DNA from: Candidatus Bathyarchaeota archaeon
GTDB taxonomy: Archaea; Thermoproteota; Bathyarchaeia; 40CM-2-53-6
Length of the DNA stretch: 40,833 nt
Assembly: GCA_005883085.1 (NCBI GenBank)
Contig: VBAY01000033.1
Span: 1 to 40,833 of the forward strand
Direction: 5' to 3'
In this document: positions 16,069 to 24,518 of the stretch, piece by piece
Numbering within the stretch: the first letter of the stretch is position 1
How the letters are laid out: each line of letters starts with the position of its first letter
Translations under genes and position numbers: made by a program
The notes under the pieces: model-generated
Told to the model about the DNA's origin: nothing
What the model saw: the letters and a program-made list of their open reading frames with translations, nothing else
Database searches by the model: none

Positions 16069-18153
16069 TCACATCATAAGCACGCGACCTTTCCCGCCAC
16101 CGCCCGAGCTTGGGGGCGGCCCGCTAGTAACGGGGGAGAAAACCTCAACCCGGTTGTTGCTGTTTCCTGATGGGTTCCCTGTATCGGCTACGTAGACATT
16201 CCATGAGCTGTCCACAGCCAGACCGTTCGGATAGACGAGTTGGCCATTACCCGACCCCGTGGTCCCGAAGGACGTGAGAAACGTGCCGTTGCTGCCAAAT
16301 TCTTGGACTCGGTTATTGAATATATCAGCCACGTACAGATTCCCGGTTGAATCTAGGGCTATGTGTCCAGGTACATTGAACTGCCCATTTCCAGAACCTG
16401 CAGATCCCCAAGAGGTCATGAATCCTCCCGAACTGTTAAATTTCTCAATACGATTGTTCGATGAGTCGCTGACATATACATTGCCGAGGGCGTCCACTAC
16501 GATCCCCGTTGGATTGGTGAACTGGCCGTTGGCTGTTCCAGGGGAGCCCCAACCTAGGATGAAGTTTCCAGCGCTGTCAAACTTTTGAATCCGGTTGTTT
16601 GAGTAATCTGTCACGTAGATGTTGTTTGAACCGTCAGCCGCGACCCCGTATGGATTGATGAATTGTCCGTTTCCGGTTCCAAAGGAACCCCATGCTCTGC
16701 TAAAAGTGCCGTTTGGAAGAAATTTTTCGATTCGGCTGTTGCCGTAATCGGTAACGTAGACGTTCCCACTACGGTCAACGGCAATTCCGAATGGACTGTT
16801 GAACTGCCCGGTTCCATCGCCGGTTGTTCCCCAAGCCATCAGGAATGATCCCGTCACGGAGAACATTTGAACTCGATTGTTTCCCTCGTCTACAACATAG
16901 ATGTGACCTGAACCGTCGAGAGCTGCGTCATAAAGGCTGGAAAACAGTCCCGGTCTAGGATATGTAATGCTTGAAATGTAGCTTCCAGTACTGGCCGACA
17001 ATTTCTGCACCCTAAAATTGTTAGAATCACCAACATACAAGTTCAGTTGAGAATCTATCGCAACCCCGATTGGGCCGTTGAACTGTCCTGGGGATGCCCC
17101 AGCGGTCCCCCAGGACGAGATCAAGCTGCCGCTGCTGGTGCTGAACTTTTGTATATTATTCCAGAAATTGTCGCTCACATAGATGTTGGACGCGTTGTCT
17201 ACCGCCATCATTGTCGGAGCGGCCAAGGTGCCCCCTGAATTCAAGCCCCCCCAAGTCAAGACAAAACCTCCTGTTTTCGTGAATTTCGTAACATTGTCCG
17301 ACATGGAGGCACTGTCGCTTACATACACGAATCCTAACGAATCCACCGCCACCCCATACGGGCTCAGGAATTTCCCGGGAGTAGTGCCTAGGCCGCCGAA
17401 TGAACCTACGTATGTTCCGTTGTTCCTGAAGATTTGAACACGCTGGTTTCCCTGATCTACTACGTACACGAACCCGCTAGCGTTGACGCTAAGCCCGAGA
17501 GGTGTTCTGAATTGTCCAACTCCTGACCCAGTTGAGCCCCAAGAAGTGATCAAGCTCCCGCCAGAGGTAAACTTCTGAATGTTGTTATTCACCGAATCAG
17601 AAACGTACACGTTTCCTTGGGGGTCGCGAGCAATTCCTTGGGGGTTCTTGAATTGTCCGGGCCCAGTTCCTTGGGATCCCCAGGCGGTCAATAACGATCC
17701 GTCACTTGCTAGTTTGTAAACAGCGTAGTTCTTGGCGTCAGCGATGAACAAGTTGCCTGACGAATCCACAGCGACGCCGTTAGGAGTTATCGGCCCGCCA
17801 TACGAGCCCCATTGCCTAGAGTAGACAAAAGAGTTGGCTCCAGCAACTGTAACCTGGCCCCGGTCCTCACCCGTACCAACCAAGCCGGTGGCCCCATTAA
17901 TGATTACTAGAGTAATCCCGGAGAGCGATAGTGTAAGAAGAATTGCCGCCCAGACGTGTTTTGGCCGCTTTTTGGCAATGGGTGCCCGAGAGCGGGACAG
18001 GTGATTCTCCCGCATAGGGGAAAAGTGTTGTGGGCGTGAGCGATTACCGGAAGGATGTTGCCCTAGGCCACTTGACACTTCCCTCTGCGCATTGGCCATC
18101 GGGCGAAGTAGCATCGCTCTTTCCTTCCGACACGCTTTTGTCCTAGAAAACAC
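16069..18153 (-). CDS. Membrane-anchored protein with twelve NHL repeats
   Basis: A 694-residue protein whose exported part is a row of NHL beta-propeller repeats. I count twelve blocks of the form NPxGVAVDSSGNVYVxD, each followed by NNRIQKFxxxGxFLxxWGSxGxGxGQF, which fits two six-bladed propellers in tandem. A single membrane span or signal anchor lies at about 67-86 (HVWAAILLTLSLSGITLVII) behind a basic N-terminal region. The open frame begins with a GTG at 18153; ATGs at residues 14, 19 and 47 are alternatives, and starting at 47 would leave a normal signal anchor. The C-terminus is a short Pro/Gly-rich tail. Such proteins bind ligands or partners at the cell surface. Convergent with the sedolisin gene. 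Confidence 0.85.
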   Translation of the reverse strand: MFSRTKACRKERAMLLRPMANAQREVSSGLGQHPSGNRSRPQHFSPMRENHLSRSRAPIAKKRPKHVWAAILLTLSLSGITLVIINGATGLVGTGEDRGQVTVAGANSFVYSRQWGSYGGPITPNGVAVDSSGNLFIADAKNYAVYKLASDGSLLTAWGSQGTGPGQFKNPQGIARDPQGNVYVSDSVNNNIQKFTSGGSLITSWGSTGSGVGQFRTPLGLSVNASGFVYVVDQGNQRVQIFRNNGTYVGSFGGLGTTPGKFLSPYGVAVDSLGFVYVSDSASMSDNVTKFTKTGGFVLTWGGLNSGGTLAAPTMMAVDNASNIYVSDNFWNNIQKFSTSSGSLISSWGTAGASPGQFNGPIGVAIDSQLNLYVGDSNNFRVQKLSASTGSYISSITYPRPGLFSSLYDAALDGSGHIYVVDEGNNRVQMFSVTGSFLMAWGTTGDGTGQFNSPFGIAVDRSGNVYVTDYGNSRIEKFLPNGTFSRAWGSFGTGNGQFINPYGVAADGSNNIYVTDYSNNRIQKFDSAGNFILGWGSPGTANGQFTNPTGIVVDALGNVYVSDSSNNRIEKFNSSGGFMTSWGSAGSGNGQFNVPGHIALDSTGNLYVADIFNNRVQEFGSNGTFLTSFGTTGSGNGQLVYPNGLAVDSSWNVYVADTGNPSGNSNNRVEVFSPVTSGPPPSSGGGGKGRVLMM

Positions 18154-18342
18154 TTTCTGGAGTTTGCGGGGCCTTCAACGATAAGGAAGTATCTGGGGGT
18201 AGCCTGCGCCGGCTCAATGTTTCCCCAGGGTTGCCATCAGAACTATACATGTGAGCATGATCGTGAGCATTTGCCGCGCTTATTCACAGCGAACGACTCA
18301 GGCATAGAAAAGTATGATGAGAAGTACGCTGTGAAACTCTTG

Positions 18343-21204
18343 TTAATTGTTCCAGTAGGGCCTAGTTGCGATAAATTGCAGCTTAGCCTCTAGCAGGTCT
18401 CGATAGAATTCATCATCGCTCTCTTGCATCTTCGACAGAACCCTCCCGGCAGTCTGCGGTCCGATCCCATAGACAGACTGGGCGACCACAGCCCTCCTTC
18501 CGTATGCAATGACAAGGTCCGCTGAACGCCGCGTTCTCGTCAGAGTTTTCTGCTCGTTCTCGTCCAGCCACTGCTTGTCTCGTTTCTTGCGGAGAATGCT
18601 CGCAGCGTAGCCACTGGACCAGAAGAGGGGAGCTAGAAGTTTGGAGCCGCATTCTTGGCATAGTGGATGTTCAGGAAGACTAGCGATGATGACTTCTGTG
18701 GTAAGAGCGCCACAGTCGAAGCACAACATGTCGATGGCTCGTCCATCGATCGAAGCTCGCAGTCGAGTCATGTTGTCCATTGCAACATTTTCTGGGGCAA
18801 TCAGCTCGGGGATGTCGACATGTCGGTATAGGATGTGGTAGGCCAGTGGTGTGGGCCTATCTTTGGATCTGAAGAATCTCAGTTCCATTTTTCCTTCTTT
18901 GATTTGCTTGAAGATTCCTTTCGCGCCGTCGAAGTCAGAATGTTCCATCAGCGCTTCTCGGATCGTTTCGTCATAGATGGGAGTGAGTCGAAATCTTAGC
19001 ATCAGTTCCTTCATTGCATCTCCATACATGAGTCGTCCACGGCTTAGTGCTCCGAACCTTTCGGCGACGTGTTTCATGTGGAGTTGCCATGGGAAGTGGC
19101 GATGAAGCACTCCGTGCCATGCCCCGCCCAGTACAGATTCTTCTACCCCGAAGACTTGTTTCAGGAATAGATCCTCTAGATCCAAGTCAGAGGTGTCAGC
19201 TGTCATCTCAAAGAGAATTCGGTAAGGGTCCGACCACCACATTCGGACAAGGCCCTGCCGGCGGAAGAGTTCCTCGATAACTTCTCCGAGGGTGAAGTTG
19301 AGTATGTCTCCGAGATGGGTGTGAAGTATGATGTATCGGTCAAATCCCTCGATGAGGACTCGTTGATCGGTTGGAACGGGTGCTCCAGTGGCTTTGTGGG
19401 TTTTCATTTCTTCAATTAGCCGTCTTATTCCGTAGGAGTCGCAAGGCCAACGTTGGGAGAGGGTCTCAACCGATGTCGTGGTGTTTTCATCAAGTAGTTT
19501 ATCCACGATGGCTCGGTAGGTTCCGACTTTGGTGGCAAGGGCGCGAGGCACGGGAAGTATCTGGCCGTCCCAGCCTGGGATGGCGGCGGTGGGGTCGATG
19601 ATGGGAAGAACGTAGACCTTTCCATCGTCGGTGATCTGTTTGATCTGCCAGACCCGCCCCTTGACTATGAAGTTGAGTCCTACCCGTGCCTTGGTGATAA
19701 TGAATTCTTCCCCGAGAATGCCGACGTTTTGCTGGCTGGTGAGGTCTACAACCAGGTAGCGGCGTTCGTCTGGGATCATGCTCAGGTTTTCGAAATAGTA
19801 GAACCGGGTCCTGGAAGTGCGGTATAGTGCGGAATCATCCTTCTTGAGGTATCCCAACTTGCGCATGAATTCGATGACCTTGTCAAGCGGGCCATCCTCT
19901 AGGTCTTGGTATGGGTGGGCTCTCTTGATGATGTTCTTGGCTTGTGAGATCTCAAGGCTTCCGTCCGAGTCCATCAACACTCCAGCAATCTGATGGGCGA
20001 GCACGTCTAAGGCTCCAAGGTGGATAATAGTGTGCTCTAGTCGCCCCTCTGTTGCGAGCTCGATTACTCCGACAGATTCTAGGATATCTTCTGTAGAGAC
20101 TGAAACTAGAACTCCCTGGGAAGTTCTGGTGAGAGTATGACCTGACCGCCCTACGCGTTGAACGAGACTGTTCACTTGTCTCGGGGACATGTACTGTACG
20201 ACTAGATCAACGGACCCGATGTCTATTCCCAGTTCAAGAGTGGATGTGCACACGAGACCTTTGATTTCTCCGCCCTTGAATGCTTCTTCGGCTCGAACTC
20301 TTTCCTCTCTAGGGAGCGAGCCGTGGTGGACCATTATTTTCCGGTCCATCATGTTGAACTTCGATCCGAGCAGTTCTGCGTTGACCCGGCTGTTAACGAA
20401 GATTAGTGTAGAATCGTGAGCCTCTACCAGATCGTCTACGAGTGTAAGCCGCGCCGCAGCCTCGGGCGTAGTGTATAGTCGTCTGGCGAGGTCTCGATCC
20501 TCCTCACCTGGTGCAGGATACTGCACCTTGTACTTGGTCAGCTTGTTGAGTGGGATCTGTACTGTCTTGACAGGCTGATTGCCTCCGAGGAATAGTGCTA
20601 TCTCCTCGGGGTTGCCGACAGTAGCTGAGAGTCCCACTCTCTGGAAACCGTTAGCGCAGACCTCTCTGAGGCGCTCGAGACCGACGGTCAGTTGGACTCC
20701 TCTACGGTCGCCTGCCAGCTCGTGAATCTCATCGACTACGACAAATTTGACGTGACGAAGATGGTCCCTCATCCGTTTGCCCGGCAATACTGCTTGGAGG
20801 GTTTCCGGTGTTGTGATGAGAAGGTCGGGGGGTTTGATTGCCATCCGTCTTCGATCTTTGGCCGGAGTGTCTCCGTGTCGAACTTCGACCGAGAAGCCGA
20901 GCTTGTTGGACCATGTTTGGAGTCGCTTGAGGAGGTCTCGGTTTAGCGCTCTGAGCGGTGTAATGTAGATGAGTGAGATGCCCTGTCTGTCCGGATTCCG
21001 GATCATTCTATCGATTAGTGGAAGTAGTGCTGCCTCTGTCTTGCCTGAACCTGTGGGGGCGATAATGAGGACATTGTCGCCCTGCGCAATCAGTGGGATG
21101 GCTTCGACTTGTGGTGGGGTGGGTTTTGAGATTCCTGTCGCCTGGAGCAGTCCTTTCAGTGGTGGGGAGAGAAGGGCGAAGGTTTCCGGGGTCATGGACT
21201 CCAC
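18343..21204 (-). CDS. lhr: Lhr-type superfamily 2 DNA helicase
   Basis: ATP-dependent 3'-5' helicase of the Lhr (large helicase-related) family, involved in DNA repair. The 953 residues show Walker A APTGSGKT (49-56), Walker B DEIH (158-161), SAT (193-195), the helicase C domain with HHGSLPREER and QRVGRSGHT (motif VI), then a winged helix and the Lhr core domain. Near the C-terminus CFDCG and CQECG form a zinc ribbon seen in many archaeal Lhr proteins, followed by a helix-hairpin-helix-like segment (VYGIGPQTAGRVLS) that may help DNA binding. ATG start at 21204. It stands alone; GcvH lies 73 nt upstream on the same strand. Confidence 0.95.
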   Translation of the reverse strand: MESMTPETFALLSPPLKGLLQATGISKPTPPQVEAIPLIAQGDNVLIIAPTGSGKTEAALLPLIDRMIRNPDRQGISLIYITPLRALNRDLLKRLQTWSNKLGFSVEVRHGDTPAKDRRRMAIKPPDLLITTPETLQAVLPGKRMRDHLRHVKFVVVDEIHELAGDRRGVQLTVGLERLREVCANGFQRVGLSATVGNPEEIALFLGGNQPVKTVQIPLNKLTKYKVQYPAPGEEDRDLARRLYTTPEAAARLTLVDDLVEAHDSTLIFVNSRVNAELLGSKFNMMDRKIMVHHGSLPREERVRAEEAFKGGEIKGLVCTSTLELGIDIGSVDLVVQYMSPRQVNSLVQRVGRSGHTLTRTSQGVLVSVSTEDILESVGVIELATEGRLEHTIIHLGALDVLAHQIAGVLMDSDGSLEISQAKNIIKRAHPYQDLEDGPLDKVIEFMRKLGYLKKDDSALYRTSRTRFYYFENLSMIPDERRYLVVDLTSQQNVGILGEEFIITKARVGLNFIVKGRVWQIKQITDDGKVYVLPIIDPTAAIPGWDGQILPVPRALATKVGTYRAIVDKLLDENTTTSVETLSQRWPCDSYGIRRLIEEMKTHKATGAPVPTDQRVLIEGFDRYIILHTHLGDILNFTLGEVIEELFRRQGLVRMWWSDPYRILFEMTADTSDLDLEDLFLKQVFGVEESVLGGAWHGVLHRHFPWQLHMKHVAERFGALSRGRLMYGDAMKELMLRFRLTPIYDETIREALMEHSDFDGAKGIFKQIKEGKMELRFFRSKDRPTPLAYHILYRHVDIPELIAPENVAMDNMTRLRASIDGRAIDMLCFDCGALTTEVIIASLPEHPLCQECGSKLLAPLFWSSGYAASILRKKRDKQWLDENEQKTLTRTRRSADLVIAYGRRAVVAQSVYGIGPQTAGRVLSKMQESDDEFYRDLLEAKLQFIATRPYWNN

Positions 21205-21276
21205 TAGTAGGTGTGAGGATTGAGGATTCTCGAAGATAAACTTCCTAGGCGACCAAAAGTGTCGTCCTCCGGACTC

Positions 21277-21687
21277 TTATTTCTTCTCGGTTATTTTCTT
21301 CAAAAAGTCCTTGTAGTCGGGGGCTTTCATGAGACCGGGAAGTTCTCTCTTCAGATCTTCTGGCTGAATAATTGTGATCCAGCCATCTCCGTACGGATTC
21401 TTGTTGACCAGTTCGGGGGCATCAGAAAGAGTGTTGTTGACGTCGATAATGGTGCCTGAGATCGGGGAGTAGACGTCAGCGACGGCCTTTACTGATTCGA
21501 CTGTTCCGAGGCTTTGCATATGGGTTACTTTAGCGCCTATTTTTGGAAGGTCGACGTAGACGATTTCGTGCAACGAGTTTTGAGCATAGTCCGTTACTCC
21601 TACTCTACATTTGTCTCCTTCTAGCCTGACCCATTCATGCTCTTTCGTATAGTAGACATCTTCCGGAACCTTGAACTCGCCTTTCAT
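21277..21687 (-). CDS. gcvH: Glycine cleavage system H protein
   Basis: Lipoylated carrier protein. The 136 residues have the family opening YYTKEHEWVRLEGDKCRVGVTDYAQ and the lipoyl-lysine site GTVESVKAVADVYSP (K67), then NPYGDGWITIIQP. In the glycine cleavage complex it shuttles the aminomethyl group between P, T and L proteins; none of these is in the window, so its role in other lipoate metabolism cannot be excluded. ATG start at 21687. Confidence 0.95.
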   Translation of the reverse strand: MKGEFKVPEDVYYTKEHEWVRLEGDKCRVGVTDYAQNSLHEIVYVDLPKIGAKVTHMQSLGTVESVKAVADVYSPISGTIIDVNNTLSDAPELVNKNPYGDGWITIIQPEDLKRELPGLMKAPDYKDFLKKITEKK

Positions 21688-21823
21688 CGCAGATCTTCCA
21701 GAGATCTATGGGGCGTTACGATTCGGTATAAAGATTCCAAGAAGGACTCTCTTCGGCTCCCGGTAGTGCTCCATCCGCCGGAATCGATCGAACTAATCTT
21801 GAGATAAGCGCTCTTCTCAGTCC

Positions 21824-22402
21824 TTAGCCTTGTATTCGATTGACCAGTTTTGGGATCTCTGTCCAGCTTTCGACTCTGAATACTTGGCGTAGTTCGGGGA
21901 CGGTTCTGTTCCAGGGTCGGCTGTATAGTATTCCCCACATTTTCGGGTTGCGTGAGATTAGGGGCATCAGTTCTGGAGCGTCGTCGATGTATACGCCGTA
22001 GTTGAGAAAGATCTTGTCTTTCCATCCCGGAACGCGTACGAACCGCTGATACGGTATCTTTTGCTCGGCGAGCCAGCTCTTTGCCGATTTGACGCTTTCT
22101 TTGCTGCGTCCTGTCACAACATCGATTTGTCCCAGGCGGGCGATCTTACGGACTTTTTCTGCCAGCCTAGGCTCCGTGGGCGGGATGCTTTCCCAGTCGT
22201 CCCATGCTTCGTCCAAGAACTGGAAGAACTGTTCTCTGCTAATTCCGAGCTTGCGCCAGGACGCCCAAGTATCGAGATCGGCAAGCGTGAGATTCGTGCC
22301 CAGAAACTCGTTGGCGTGTTTGCACCATGCTTCCATTGTTTCAGCTAGGACCCCGTCGAGATCGACTGCGATTTTCAACCGCTCATATCGATACTCTGGC
22401 AA
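21824..22402 (-). CDS. HAD-superfamily phosphatase (5'-nucleotidase-like)
   Basis: A 192-residue HAD hydrolase with motif I DLDGVLAE (D14 and D16, nucleophile and acid), motif II TGR near 97-99, a lysine in the GWKDKI segment as motif III and the acidic motif IV YIDDAPEL (D140, D141). The helical cap after motif I resembles cytosolic 5'(3')-deoxyribonucleotidases and similar nucleotidases. Substrate not determined. It is divergent from the nitroreductase. Confidence 0.8.
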   Translation of the reverse strand: MPEYRYERLKIAVDLDGVLAETMEAWCKHANEFLGTNLTLADLDTWASWRKLGISREQFFQFLDEAWDDWESIPPTEPRLAEKVRKIARLGQIDVVTGRSKESVKSAKSWLAEQKIPYQRFVRVPGWKDKIFLNYGVYIDDAPELMPLISRNPKMWGILYSRPWNRTVPELRQVFRVESWTEIPKLVNRIQG

Positions 22403-22434
22403 TGTATGATCTCATTGTGTGAGGTGCGAGAGTC

Positions 22435-22440
22435 TTTAAC
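22435..22440 (+). promoter_or_regulatory. TATA-like box deciding the nitroreductase start
   Basis: TTTAAC centred 26 nt before the ATG at 22463 predicts a leaderless mRNA starting there, and argues against the upstream in-frame ATG at 22406, which lies before this box. Confidence 0.4.
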
Positions 22441-22462
22441 CTTAGGCGAGATCCGGTTCGAC

Positions 22463-23071
22463 ATGCCGCGAGAGATGACCGTATCAGAGGGAATCAGCTC
22501 TCTTCGGTCTGTCCGGAAGTTCAAGTCTGACCCGATTCCTGAGGACAAGTTGAGGATCATCCTCGAGTCCGCGTCCAAAGCCGCATCCGGTAGCAATACT
22601 CAGCCATGGGAGTTCGTTGTGGTTCGTGATGCGGAGATGAAAGCGCGTCTCAAGGAACCAATGCTGAGAACATGGCTCGAGAGGCTTGCGGGTGGTTCAG
22701 GAATGTCTCAGCGTATGCGTGATGTCTATGATGATGCGACTGAGATGCTTCGGAATACCGAGACGGTGCCCGTGATAATCTATTGTTGCGTTGACCTCGA
22801 TCGTGTTGGGAAGAGTGAGGAGGTCCGGTACGCGAGCATCTATCCAGCAGTCCAGAACCTGATGCTTGCAGCCCATGGCCTAGGTCTCGCAACCTGCCTG
22901 ACTGTTCACGGGTCAACCCTGACTCGTGGAGAACTGGAGGTCAAGAAGCTGCTTGGGATTCCAGAACATGTTAAGATCGCATGCCTAGTCTATCTAGGCT
23001 ATCCAGCTGTCAGACTCGGCCGTCCCAAGAGGAAGCCAATTGAGAAATTCACACACTACGACCACTGGTAA
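22463..23071 (+). CDS. Nitroreductase-family FMN oxidoreductase
   Basis: An FMN-dependent NAD(P)H oxidoreductase of about 202 residues. Visible are the N-terminal SSLRSVRKFKSDPIPEDKL with the FMN-contacting RSxR, GSNTQPWEFVVV, and the C-terminal GLGLATCLTVHGS and LVYLGYPA, all typical of the family. The open frame extends to 22406, but the ATG at 22463 matches the family start and has a TATA box 26 nt before it. Substrate unknown; members reduce nitro compounds, quinones or flavins. Divergent from a HAD phosphatase. Confidence 0.85.
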   Translation: MPREMTVSEGISSLRSVRKFKSDPIPEDKLRIILESASKAASGSNTQPWEFVVVRDAEMKARLKEPMLRTWLERLAGGSGMSQRMRDVYDDATEMLRNTETVPVIIYCCVDLDRVGKSEEVRYASIYPAVQNLMLAAHGLGLATCLTVHGSTLTRGELEVKKLLGIPEHVKIACLVYLGYPAVRLGRPKRKPIEKFTHYDHW

Positions 23072-23197
23072 ATCGCACCCTCATCGGGTCCTTTCTAGTT
23101 TCTAAGCCCAAAGTAAACCCAGATTTGGAATCTGGGACACCATCAAATTCTCGCCCCCAAATTGTTCGGCAACTGACCTAAATTACACGTTAGCTTG

Positions 23198-23367
23198 CTT
23201 TGTGATCAAAGCCCGGATCCTGCCCTGAATCGCAAGACTCGCCGATTATCAATGCCAGACAGAAAATTTTCCCATCAAAAAATAGGGGGGGTATTGCACA
23301 GAACACCTCGCGACGCAAGAGTGCCTCTCTGGAAGGATAGGATTGCCCGCGGTCTAACCAGAGAATG
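23198..23367 (-). ncRNA. Candidate structured RNA, copy 2 (family with 7419-7590)
   Basis: Second copy of the intergenic element. It shares with copy 1 the 18-nt identical core (23306-23323 here), GCCCTGAATC, ATGCCAGA and a G-run in the same order and orientation, with diverged spacers. On the minus strand it forms GAGUC-UUGC-GAUUC (23240-23227) and GCUUUG-AUCA-CAAAGC (23212-23197), the same hairpins as copy 1 but with changed pairs, plus the core stem CACuCUUGC-GUC-GCGAGGUG. An outer UCUCUGG/CCAGAGA pairing is possible near 23330-23367. It fills the space between two convergent genes, so it is not the leader of any gene; this supports an independent RNA or a repeat. No known family recognised. 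Confidence 0.45.
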
Positions 23368-23373
23368 AGGCTT

Positions 23374-23754
23374 CTACTGTTCGCTACCCGTTGAGGTCTC
23401 TCGCTTCTCGTCATCCTGGTTGAAGCTGGAACCGAGGTCAGAGAATATCGAACTTGTCTCAGTTGACGAAGACCCGAAAAGGGAACTGTCCGATGGCACC
23501 TGCCAAGACGGCAGTGTTGCGTCTGGACTCGCTGCAGTACTGGTAGTCGGCGTTTTCGCGGCGGGCCTGGGTTTCTTTCCCTCCTTTACGTATACTATTA
23601 CAGTCTTGTATGACTCGTGGCAGCCCTTACATCGTCCAACTTGGACAACTCGTTTGAGCTTGAGAGTATGAGTCTTGCAGCTGGGACAGTCTATGAAATG
23701 GGTTCGTACGACTGGCTCTTCCATATTGATAGTCTTCATCTGCAACACCTGCAA
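23374..23754 (-). CDS. Zinc-ribbon protein with Ser/Thr-rich tail
   Basis: Up to 126 residues. The N-terminal half holds one zinc ribbon (C23, C26 and C42, C45) in a compact beta-type segment; the second half is low complexity, rich in Ser, Thr, Pro and Ala with a few charged residues, and is probably disordered. Methionines at 1, 6 and 11 are all possible starts. No family is recognised. The second copy of the repeated RNA-like element starts just after its stop codon. Confidence 0.6.
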   Translation of the reverse strand: MQVLQMKTINMEEPVVRTHFIDCPSCKTHTLKLKRVVQVGRCKGCHESYKTVIVYVKEGKKPRPAAKTPTTSTAASPDATLPSWQVPSDSSLFGSSSTETSSIFSDLGSSFNQDDEKRETSTGSEQ

Positions 23755-23942
23755 CCCTGTGACTCACGACATAGCCATTCTGTAACCCGCCCGGAACGCT
23801 AACCGTGACCTCTTCCCGATCGCAAAGACGAACTTCCCTGGGGCCCAGCTATCCCAAGGATGGATTATGATGATGGGAGACAAATGGCTAGTCCCGGATT
23901 TCAACAGCAGCGGTTTTGACACCCTTAAAAGTAACATAGGAC

Positions 23943-24518
23943 ATGAAATTTGAATACCAAAGGAAAGGGTCCAAGTTGAGCCAGCCGAGCAGCTCGTTTT
24001 ACGACAGGGCCAAATCTCAGACCAATCTGCAAGAGAAAATCATGCTCCTAATTCCGGGGTTTCATGGATACAAGGAGAGAGAGATCCGCCGTGAGTCAGA
24101 CAAGCTTCTCAGAAACCAGATCTACCAGAAACTGTCCAGTGCCGAAGCACAAGCGAAAGACACCTACAGGTCGCTAGTCAACCAAGGCCTCAACGACACA
24201 TGGGACGACACAGATCATCTCATGGCACGGCTCGACAGGGTCGTTGAACGAATCAACCACTCAGAATACGGGTACGCGGGTTTCTTTGATGTCACAAAGG
24301 TCAAAGAACCGGACTTGGACCGAATGATAGACTATGACATGCAACTCCTACGGATGACAGACAGTGTAACAGCCGCTATCCAGGGCCTCAGAGACTCTGT
24401 TGATAGTGGAAATGTTCAAGATGCTAAGGGAAAGATCTCCGAAGCGATGAAAGCTGTTGACGCGCTCGAGACCGCATATAATGGACGCAAGGACGTAATC
24501 CTCGGAGTCCAGCAGTAA
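23943..24518 (+). CDS. Helical protein paired with an SPFH protein, unknown function
   Basis: A 191-residue, mostly helical, charged protein without membrane segments. The N-terminal part has IMLLIPGFHGYKEREIRRESDK, then long amphipathic helices likely to form a coiled coil (about 45-185). Its TAA stop overlaps the ATG of the SPFH gene by one base, so the two are translated together and may form a complex. A TTAAAA box lies only about 15 nt before the ATG at 23943, so transcription might begin close to or after this codon; an in-frame ATG at residue 34 is an alternative. Family not recognised by me. Confidence 0.75.
   Translation: MKFEYQRKGSKLSQPSSSFYDRAKSQTNLQEKIMLLIPGFHGYKEREIRRESDKLLRNQIYQKLSSAEAQAKDTYRSLVNQGLNDTWDDTDHLMARLDRVVERINHSEYGYAGFFDVTKVKEPDLDRMIDYDMQLLRMTDSVTAAIQGLRDSVDSGNVQDAKGKISEAMKAVDALETAYNGRKDVILGVQQ

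Noticed and set aside
23420..23671. Plus-strand open frame opposite the zinc-ribbon gene
   Set aside because: It is antisense to a gene with a recognisable zinc ribbon and shows no independent protein features.
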